IMG/VR virus record: IMGVR_UViG_3300031963_000501
Coordinates: 1 to 34,975 of that record
From: a virus
Strand: one strand, 5' to 3'
Length of the DNA stretch: 34,975 nucleotides
In this document: in pieces, positions 30,043 through 34,975 of the stretch
How the letters are laid out: each line of letters opens with the position of its first letter
Position numbering within the stretch: position 1 is the stretch's first letter
Notes under the pieces: model-generated
Told to the model about the DNA's origin: nothing
What the model saw: the letters and a program-made list of their open reading frames with translations, nothing else
Database searches by the model: none
Program-made: the position numbers and the translations under genes

Positions 30043-30411
30043 ATGGAAGCCATGACCGATGATTTGGAAAATGAATTGAAAAAGATAATGAAATCAGACG
30101 CAAGGGGATTAAGGTTCAACGATGAAAAAATCAGGTATGACCTTATTCCCCCGTTGGCTCACCGTGAATGTGCCAAAGTTTGGACAAAGGGATTGGATAA
30201 ATATCCCGCAGGAAATTGGGAAAAAGGTATGCCGTGGAGCGAGGTGATTGCCTCCGCCTTGCGTCACCTTGAAGCCATTCGCCTGGGTGAGGATATTGAC
30301 CCTGAATCGGGCTTGCTTCATGCCGCACACTTGCAATGCAACGCCCAAATGCTCACTGAATATTATTTTACAAAAAAGGAATTTGATAACCGTAAAAAAT
30401 ACGACAAATGA
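30043..30411 (+). CDS. dATP/dGTP diphosphohydrolase-like protein (DUF5664)
   Basis: This 122-residue protein has the family's full set of blocks: LRFNDEKIRYDLIPPLA (about 25-41), KGLDKYPAGNWEKGMPWSEV (about 50-69), ALRHLEAIRLGEDIDPESGL and LHAAHLQCNAQMLTEYY. The histidines and acidic residues would coordinate metal. The family hydrolyses dATP or dGTP and shapes nucleotide pools during phage growth. It overlaps the dCTP deaminase gene by ATGA, so the two act together. Related enzymes serve base-modified genomes in some phages, but no PurZ or other modification biosynthesis gene is visible here. Confidence 0.85.
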   Translation: MEAMTDDLENELKKIMKSDARGLRFNDEKIRYDLIPPLAHRECAKVWTKGLDKYPAGNWEKGMPWSEVIASALRHLEAIRLGEDIDPESGLLHAAHLQCNAQMLTEYYFTKKEFDNRKKYDK

Positions 30412-30947
30412 TTTTAACCGACAAAACCATCATTGACGAAATTAACGAAGGTAACATCGTCATTGAGCCATTTAACCCTGAGAACCTTGGCACCAATTCC
30501 TACGACCTTACCCTGTCAAATACCTTGGTACTTTACACGGAGCGCGTGTTGGACGTGCGCAAGAAAAACCCCTCTGCACCAATGATTATTCCTGAGGAAG
30601 GGTTAATTCTCCAGCCTGGCATTGTTTACCTTGCCTCCACCGTGGAATATACGGAGACCTTGAAACACGTGCCAATTATTCAAGGCAAAAGTAGCCTCGG
30701 GAGATTAGGACTTTTCGTCCACGTTACAGCAGGATTTGGCGACGTTGGATTCAAAGGGCATTGGACGTTGGAGCTTTTAACCATTCAGCCGTTAAAAATT
30801 TACGCGGGTATGAAAATTGCGCAGTTGACTTACCAGGATATTTCCGAGATGCCAAATATTTCGTATGATAAAAAGCAAGACGCAAAGTATTCAAATCAGG
30901 GTAAAGATCCAGTTGCCTCAAAGAATTATTTAAACAAGCAGCCATGA
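30408..30947 (+). CDS. dcd: dCTP deaminase
   Basis: This 179-residue protein of the dCTP deaminase/dUTPase fold begins MILTDKTIIDEINEGNIVIE and contains NLGTNSYDLTLSNTLV (about 26-41), VPIIQGKSSLGRLGLFVHVT (about 88-107, with the catalytic QGKSSLGR block), GFGDVGFKGHWTLEL and YAGMKIAQLTYQDIS. The length is typical of the trimeric family. It deaminates dCTP to dUTP, feeding dTTP synthesis. It overlaps its neighbours by 4 bases on both sides. Confidence 0.93.
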   Translation: MILTDKTIIDEINEGNIVIEPFNPENLGTNSYDLTLSNTLVLYTERVLDVRKKNPSAPMIIPEEGLILQPGIVYLASTVEYTETLKHVPIIQGKSSLGRLGLFVHVTAGFGDVGFKGHWTLELLTIQPLKIYAGMKIAQLTYQDISEMPNISYDKKQDAKYSNQGKDPVASKNYLNKQP

Positions 30948-31195
30948 CCGAAGAAGAAAGGGAAAAGCAACGAGCGTATGACCGTGAATATTACCGTAAT
31001 ATGCCAGCCTTCCAAAAGGATAAAAGAAGGGAGGCAACACGGCTGAGGAATAAAGACAATTACTGGAAGTTGACCGACGAAGAAAGGCAAATAAGAAAAG
31101 ACAAAAGTCTTGCTTATTATTATGCTAATATTGAAGCATTGAAAATCAAAGCAAAAGCCTATCGAGAACGAAAATTAAAAAGTAAATATGAGTGA
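30944..31195 (+). CDS. K/R/Y-rich small protein, paralogue 1
   Basis: This is an 83-residue protein extremely rich in K, R, E and Y (REKQRAYDREYYRNMPAFQK, then KDNYWKLTDEERQIRKDKSL). It forms one likely long helix with alternating basic and aromatic residues. It overlaps the dCTP deaminase stop and the next gene, which encodes a similar protein. Like the gene at 22585-22809, it may bind nucleic acid, from charge alone. Confidence 0.6.
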   Translation: MTEEEREKQRAYDREYYRNMPAFQKDKRREATRLRNKDNYWKLTDEERQIRKDKSLAYYYANIEALKIKAKAYRERKLKSKYE

Positions 31196-31439
31196 CGAAG
31201 AAAAAAAGGCAAAGCGCGCCGCCTATATGGTTAAATGGAAGGCAAATTTAAACGTCTTTATAAAAGAAAAAAGGCGATTAAAAAACAATGAATACAGGAA
31301 ATACGCGCGAACAAAATGGTCTCCTGAGTATTTGGAAAAAATGAGGGAACGAAATAGGACTTATTATGCAAAAAATAAGGAAATTTTATTAGCCAAAATG
31401 GCAATTTATCGAGAACAAAAAAAAGAAAAATCATGCTAA
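31188..31439 (+). CDS. K/R/Y-rich small protein, paralogue 2
   Basis: This is an 83-residue protein similar in length, charge and spacing to the one before it: an acidic start (MSDEEKKAKRAAYMVKWKAN), then RRLKNNEYRKYARTKWSPEY and RERNRTYYAKNKEIL. The repeat is at the protein level; the DNA differs. A short membrane protein gene overlaps its end. Confidence 0.6.
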   Translation: MSDEEKKAKRAAYMVKWKANLNVFIKEKRRLKNNEYRKYARTKWSPEYLEKMRERNRTYYAKNKEILLAKMAIYREQKKEKSC

Positions 31440-31561
31440 CTGAAAACGAAAAGAAAAAATTGATTAAAGATGCTGCCACTATATTTGTTGCAGCTGGTGG
31501 TTTATTGACTTTGGCTTATGCCATTTACTTTATTGTTAACTTAGTTAAAAATTGGTACTAA
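31433..31561 (+). CDS. Short single-span membrane protein
   Basis: This 42-residue protein begins MLTENEKKKLIKDA, followed by a 20-odd residue hydrophobic span (ATIFVAAGGLLTLAYAIYFI) and a short basic tail ending KNWY. It overlaps the previous gene by 7 bases and the next by TAATG. The single membrane span and position near lysis-type genes are compatible with a small holin or spanin-like role, but nothing specific shows it. Confidence 0.6.
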   Translation: MLTENEKKKLIKDAATIFVAAGGLLTLAYAIYFIVNLVKNWY

Positions 31562-31707
31562 TGAAATACGAAATCAAGTACAATGACAAAAGAATGATTA
31601 TTGAAGCCGAAAGCGTAGAAAAGGCTTTGGAGCAATTTAAGGAATTAAAAATTGACGTGAAAAACTTTGAGATTAGTATTTCAAAGTTTGGCGAATACAG
31701 GAAGTGA
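31561..31707 (+). CDS. Small hypothetical protein
   Basis: This 48-residue protein begins MKYEIKYNDKRMIIEAESVE and is mixed charged, with no recognised family. The start codon overlaps the stop of the membrane protein gene (TAATG), which supports it as a real gene. A terminator follows. Confidence 0.55.
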   Translation: MKYEIKYNDKRMIIEAESVEKALEQFKELKIDVKNFEISISKFGEYRK

Positions 31708-31736
31708 GTGTTTAGTTGTTAAAAGTGTTCTAATTC

Positions 31737-31769
31737 ATGTCCGTGTCTTTCGATGCGGACATTTTTTTT
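31737..31769 (+). terminator. Rho-independent terminator
   Basis: ATGTCCG (31737-31743) pairs with CGGACAT (31756-31762), with a 12-base loop and eight T. It closes the nucleotide-metabolism unit just before promoter block copy 2. Confidence 0.82.
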
Positions 31770-31778
31770 ATTTTATTA

Positions 31779-31830
31779 TTGTAAATATTTTTTTATTCAA
31801 ATAAATAATATTAAATTTACGTATTGAAAA
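31779..31830 (+). promoter_or_regulatory. 52-bp repeated promoter block, copy 2
   Basis: This block is nearly identical to copy 1 at 27494, aligning without gaps over 52 bases; differences cluster near the middle. It follows a terminator and precedes the gene at 31847. The shared end ATTTACGTATTGAAA probably holds the -7 box and transcription start. Confidence 0.75.
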
Positions 31831-31846
31831 AACAAAAACAAACCAA

Positions 31847-32182
31847 ATGACAACTTTAGCAAAAACAACAGAAAACAACGCAAAAGTAAAAGCACTTAAA
31901 AAAATAGCTGAGACTAAATGGACTGGAACAACTATTCACACAAATTTAGATGCTTGTTTAACAGGAATAAATTTAGATAGTACAAATTCAGGATGGTATA
32001 AACCATCGGCATCAAGAATAGATGGATTAACTGGTATTTTTATGATAAATCAAGATGGTTCAATTTTTTGCGAAGCAAGAGTTATAAAAATAAGCGAAAA
32101 AGAATATAAAATAGAATATATGACAATGGCAGGATGGAACGAATTTGAAAATCTTTTTCATCAATTTATGGATGAAAACTAA
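31847..32182 (+). CDS. Hypothetical protein
   Basis: This 111-residue protein is Thr/Lys/Asn-rich at the start (MTTLAKTTENNAKVKALKKI) and has a mixed C-terminus with aromatics (YKIEYMTMAGWNEFENLFHQ). No family is recognised. It is the only gene directly after promoter block 2 before a weak hairpin near 32200. Confidence 0.58.
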   Translation: MTTLAKTTENNAKVKALKKIAETKWTGTTIHTNLDACLTGINLDSTNSGWYKPSASRIDGLTGIFMINQDGSIFCEARVIKISEKEYKIEYMTMAGWNEFENLFHQFMDEN

Positions 32183-32249
32183 AAATAAAAAAAAACAAGA
32201 GGTGGGGTATAAACTCCCTCTTTATTATTTACCATTAAAAACAAAACAA

Positions 32250-32513
32250 ATGGAAACAACAATTTTTACAGTGATGTACTTTGGCAACGCTAAAAGATAC
32301 CATGATTTAAATTACGAAATCGAAGCCTTTACCAAGCGCGAAGCCGTTGAAAAGTTTTACGAAAAAATGCGCAATGAGGATTATTTTCCTGAGGACGAAT
32401 TTGTTTACGGTGGACTTGTTCGCGACTGTGACGGCAATGTTATTGCTGACGCAAACGATGAAACGATCGAGTACGACGGTGGATATTTTTACGCAGAACC
32501 TGTAATTCTTTAA
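32250..32513 (+). CDS. Small acidic hypothetical protein
   Basis: This is an 87-residue protein from the ATG at 32250 (METTIFTVMYFGNAKRYHDL). A longer frame overlaps the previous gene and is rejected. It has a long acidic C-terminal part (NDETIEYDGGYFYAEPVIL). It is not recognised. Confidence 0.57.
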   Translation: METTIFTVMYFGNAKRYHDLNYEIEAFTKREAVEKFYEKMRNEDYFPEDEFVYGGLVRDCDGNVIADANDETIEYDGGYFYAEPVIL

Positions 32514-32515
32514 CC

Positions 32516-33358
32516 ATGAAAGAGCCAATCATTGATTACGTCCCTCAGAACAAACGCCTCCCTTACCAAGTTGCCGCTGGCGTTGGCGTCGCCTTCGTTG
32601 TTGGGTTGATTTATTCCCCAATAAATACCCAATATCATTATACCTCCTTCGTGCCAGTTATTGAGCGTGACACGGTGTACGTTCACAAAATTACAACGCT
32701 TACCTTCCCCGCAAAGGAAGAAAAAAGCGAAGTTGACGAAAGCGCGTATGGCTCAAGGTCATACGGCTGGGAGATTCGCAAAATGAATATCCATGAACTT
32801 AGAAAAACATTGCAAGGCAAAGGTTTCCGAAACCTTGATAAAATCGACTTATTTAAAATGCGTCGTATATGGCTTGCTTATTCTTATGAATCCATGCTTA
32901 TGAATGTGCATCACCTTACCGATTTCCCAGTTTCCATGATCTATTCCTTTTTCATCATTGAGGCAACGACCTCAGGGGTTGAAACCGAACTCTGGAGAAA
33001 ACACGCGAACGCTGGCGGCGTCAAGGCTTTGAAAAATCAAAAGTCGGTGACGTACAAAACACGGGAAGTGATCCGTGGACGTGACAAGTACATTCGCGCC
33101 AAGTTCATGAGCGCAAGCACCACGGAAGAAGGCATGAAGCTTTGGGCGGGTGTTTTGAACTCAGGAAGATACGCGGATTGCAAGAAGGCAAATTACAAGA
33201 TGAAAGGGATCAGGTTATACGAAAGCATTTGTAAGTGCGTTTACAAAAGCGGGTATCATACGGATCGCGATTATAAATTCCGTGCTTCGTTAATGGCTGA
33301 GTTCTGGGAGTTGAAAAAGAACCATTACCCATTGAAGGGGAAAAGAGATGAATTTTAA
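32516..33358 (+). CDS. Membrane-anchored glucosaminidase-like cell wall hydrolase
   Basis: This 280-residue protein has an N-terminal hydrophobic span (residues about 19-36, VAAGVGVAFVVGLIYSP), then a periplasmic part. The region from about 137 to 215 resembles a glucosaminidase domain: FPVSMIYSFFIIEATTSGVE with the likely catalytic glutamate in IIEA, then LWRKHANAGGVKALKN and a later YIRAKFMSASTTEEGMKLWA. Such enzymes cleave peptidoglycan. It is probably the phage endolysin or a related lytic protein, tethered by its N-terminal span as in signal-arrest-release enzymes. It starts 2 bases after the previous stop. Confidence 0.68.
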   Translation: MKEPIIDYVPQNKRLPYQVAAGVGVAFVVGLIYSPINTQYHYTSFVPVIERDTVYVHKITTLTFPAKEEKSEVDESAYGSRSYGWEIRKMNIHELRKTLQGKGFRNLDKIDLFKMRRIWLAYSYESMLMNVHHLTDFPVSMIYSFFIIEATTSGVETELWRKHANAGGVKALKNQKSVTYKTREVIRGRDKYIRAKFMSASTTEEGMKLWAGVLNSGRYADCKKANYKMKGIRLYESICKCVYKSGYHTDRDYKFRASLMAEFWELKKNHYPLKGKRDEF

Positions 33359-33376
33359 ATTATTTTGCATTTATTT

Positions 33377-33428
33377 TTGTAAATATTTTTTTGTTTAAAT
33401 ATTACTTTGTATATTTACATATCGAAAG
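33377..33428 (+). promoter_or_regulatory. 52-bp repeated promoter block, copy 3
   Basis: This block aligns without gaps with copies 1 and 2 but is more diverged (ends TATATTTACATATCGAAAG). The TATATTTA box also occurs before structured RNA E2. It precedes the gene at 33466. Confidence 0.7.
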
Positions 33429-33465
33429 AACGAAACGATATTTCACACAACAAAAACAAAACAAA

Positions 33466-33675
33466 ATGACATCAATTAGCTTAGGAAACATTGGTTGCAA
33501 AACTCAGGCAGAAAAAATTAAGTCTAAATTACAAGGTCAATCATGGATGAATTTTGAAGTTATTATTTGCTCTATGCAAAATAACTGGCCTGTAACAATA
33601 GCAACCGAAGATACATCGGTAACAAAAAAGCAATTAAGAAGAATGGTTACATTTGTTTTAGCAACAGAATTATAA
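33466..33675 (+). CDS. Small hypothetical protein
   Basis: This is a 69-residue protein from the ATG at 33466 (MTSISLGNIGCKTQAEKIKS). A longer frame through the promoter block is rejected. It has a mixed composition with a basic middle (VTKKQLRRMVTFVLATEL). It is a single gene between a promoter block and a terminator. No family is recognised. Confidence 0.57.
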   Translation: MTSISLGNIGCKTQAEKIKSKLQGQSWMNFEVIICSMQNNWPVTIATEDTSVTKKQLRRMVTFVLATEL

Positions 33676-33684
33676 TCACCTCAC

Positions 33685-33713
33685 AGGGCAGCTCCCCCAG
33701 CTGCCCTTTTTTT
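33685..33713 (+). terminator. Rho-independent terminator
   Basis: A nine-base-pair stem AGGGCAGCT (33685-33693) with AGCTGCCCT (33699-33707), a CCCCC loop and a T-run from 33707 to 33713. The strongest terminator of the rightward region. Confidence 0.92.
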
Positions 33714-33736
33714 ACACACAACAAAAACAAAATCAA

Positions 33737-34285
33737 ATGGAAAAGAATTTCACAAACACACAATTTAAATGGACATTCGAAAATATTTCGGATAACATTC
33801 CCACCATCATGCTTTTAACAATCGTTTTAACGTATGGCATCAATGCCTACCTAACCGCCATTTTTCTCCCTATTGACTTTTGGCTTGCGATCATTGCCGC
33901 CAGTATCTTGCAACTCGGACGCTTTGCCGTTGTTTTCATGGATTTCTTGAATCCAACCAAAGGGCGAAGTACATACCCACCGAAGATTGCCCTGGGCGCA
34001 ACCCTTGTGGCTTTGGTTGAAATCTTCTTCGGCTTGCAGGAAAAGTACGAAGGAGGCGAATTTATAACCATGTTTTTATTCGTGGGAACCATCGTTGTTT
34101 TCGGTTACCTGCTGGAAATCAACTTTGTTGACAAGGGCGTTGAAGCATACGGTATCAATGTACCTGAGCCAAAGCCAAAGCGCAAAAGGAAACCACGCGT
34201 AAAACCTGAGGCAAAAGAAAACAATGAAACCACGGGAACAACGGCAAAAAACTTTGTATCTTCATTTAAAACAATAACACTTTGA
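33737..34285 (+). CDS. Multi-span membrane protein
   Basis: This 182-residue protein has four likely membrane spans (residues about 22-44, 46-68, 83-100 and 107-126; for example IMLLTIVLTYGINAYLTAIF and MFLFVGTIVVFGYLLEINF). The C-terminal tail is basic and proline-rich (PEPKPKRKRKPRVKPEAKEN). The size and spans do not match classical holins closely, so the role is open. It overlaps the resolvase gene by 4 bases (TTGA). Confidence 0.7.
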   Translation: MEKNFTNTQFKWTFENISDNIPTIMLLTIVLTYGINAYLTAIFLPIDFWLAIIAASILQLGRFAVVFMDFLNPTKGRSTYPPKIALGATLVALVEIFFGLQEKYEGGEFITMFLFVGTIVVFGYLLEINFVDKGVEAYGINVPEPKPKRKRKPRVKPEAKENNETTGTTAKNFVSSFKTITL

Positions 34286-34764
34286 GGACACTTATCGGAG
34301 TTGACCCAGCGTTAAGAATAAAAGGAATGGCGGTTTGCATTATCGCAGACCGCACCATGATTTTTAAAAGGTATAAAAGGTTTGTCGATTTTATCGGAGA
34401 CGTTATAACGTGGGTAGCATACGAAAGCCCCATTGTTTTAGTGGAAGATTCAAGCCTCCAGAATGTGACCTTTAATAATTCAATCAACCGAGCGATCCTT
34501 TCCCGAATGTCTCGCAACGTTGGCATGAATCAAGCCGCTTCCAGGATTGCTTATGAATGGATAAAGGAACATGACATTGAGGCGTATAATATTAGCCCTG
34601 AGGCAAAGGGTAAAAAGTTTAATAAAGACGTGTTTATGCGCGTGGTCGCAAGTGAGCGATTGAAATTTGAACCAGATTTTAAAACAGCCAAAATAAGTCA
34701 AGATGAAATCGATGCTTTCTTTCTTGCGCTTATGGCAAAAAATTATATCAAGCATGGAAAATAA
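34282..34764 (+). CDS. RuvC-like Holliday junction resolvase
   Basis: This 160-residue protein of the RNase H fold has the four acidic positions of the RuvC family: LIGVDPALRIKG (first Asp), IVLVEDSSLQ (Glu), then the late DEIDAFFLALMAK block. It starts at a TTG at 34282 that overlaps the membrane protein stop (TTGA), and no ATG gives a better start. It would cut branched DNA before packaging or in recombination. It fits with the terminase and RecB-like nuclease of the window. Confidence 0.82.
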   Translation: MRTLIGVDPALRIKGMAVCIIADRTMIFKRYKRFVDFIGDVITWVAYESPIVLVEDSSLQNVTFNNSINRAILSRMSRNVGMNQAASRIAYEWIKEHDIEAYNISPEAKGKKFNKDVFMRVVASERLKFEPDFKTAKISQDEIDAFFLALMAKNYIKHGK

Positions 34765-34975
34765 AATAACAAGAGCAAACGATTTAGCTTATACTGTGAG
34801 AAAAATGGATACTATAAATTATACAGGCTTAACCAAACGTGAGTACTTTGCAGTAATAGCATTACAAGGAATAATAAGCAACAAAGATGGACTTGATATT
34901 AAAATTGAACGCATTGTTGAAAGTGCGGTCGATACGGCAGACGCCTTGATTGAGGAACTAAACAAAACAAAGTAA
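34754..34975 (+). CDS. Small hypothetical protein
   Basis: This is a 73-residue protein from the ATG at 34754 (MENKITRANDLAYTVRKMDT), overlapping the resolvase stop by 11 bases. Its stop codon is the last three bases of the window. It is helical and acidic (IKIERIVESAVDTADALIEE). No family is recognised. Confidence 0.58.
   Translation: MENKITRANDLAYTVRKMDTINYTGLTKREYFAVIALQGIISNKDGLDIKIERIVESAVDTADALIEELNKTK

Noticed and set aside
30043-30411. 2-aminoadenine (Z-genome) pathway
   Set aside because: Only a diphosphohydrolase-like protein is present; no PurZ or DpoZ is visible in the window, so the claim is unsupported.
32199-32225. Possible hairpin GAGG...CCTC near 32200
   Set aside because: The stem is short and imperfect and the T-tract weak, so it is not listed as a terminator.
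1-34975. Integrase, repressor, CRISPR array or insertion sequence
   Set aside because: No tyrosine or serine recombinase, Cro/CI-like regulator, repeat-spacer array or transposase motif was found on either strand.

Overview
This window is a stretch of a tailed double-stranded DNA phage (or prophage) genome, almost certainly from a Bacteroidetes host. The evidence is a full set of head, packaging and long-tail genes, phage replication genes, start sites preceded by A-rich sequence rather than a Shine-Dalgarno motif, and promoter boxes of the Bacteroidetes TAnnTTTG type. A tape measure gene and tail assembly chaperones indicate a long, probably siphovirus-like, tail. No integrase, excisionase or lysogeny repressor is recognisable, so lifestyle is open. 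The window is not the complete genome: the portal gene runs off the left end, and no DNA polymerase, primase or replicative helicase is present.

Two divergent transcription units meet near 23.2-23.3 kb. The leftward unit (23191 down to 1) reads: single-strand binding protein, small proteins, a glycosyltransferase, a ParB-like / ABC ATPase / GNAT module, small terminase, an adenine methyltransferase wedged between the terminase genes, large terminase, four tandem paralogous small genes, tail assembly chaperones, a tail protein with a carbohydrate-recognition C-terminus, tail fibre, tail completion, tail tip proteins, tape measure, then prohead protease-scaffold, capsid-region proteins, major capsid protein and portal. 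Nearly every junction is an ATGA or TAATG overlap, so this is one tightly coupled late operon. The order, with tail genes before head genes and portal last, is unusual.

The rightward unit (23.26 kb to the end) starts with an RNA containing two tRNA T-arms. It continues with methyltransferases, an HNH-AP2 endonuclease, a replication initiator with candidate iterons inside its gene, small early proteins, a RecB-like nuclease, dATP/dGTP diphosphohydrolase, dCTP deaminase, a glucosaminidase-like lysis protein, membrane proteins and a RuvC-like resolvase. Rho-independent terminators and a thrice-repeated 52-bp promoter block divide it into short units.

The most notable signals are as follows. (1) Two homologous structured RNAs (about 24.2 and 25.6 kb) each have three hairpins and a loop-loop kissing interaction supported by three compensatory changes, and each ends in a terminator just before a start codon. 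(2) A candidate -1 frameshift at a run of nine A would rejoin an ABC ATPase to a Mom-like GNAT domain. (3) A second -1 frameshift, at a run of nine T, would make a gpG/gpGT-type chaperone pair. (4) An iteron array with exact 22-bp spacing repeats at the DNA level in three different codon frames. (5) The tRNA-like mosaic sits at the start of the rightward transcript.
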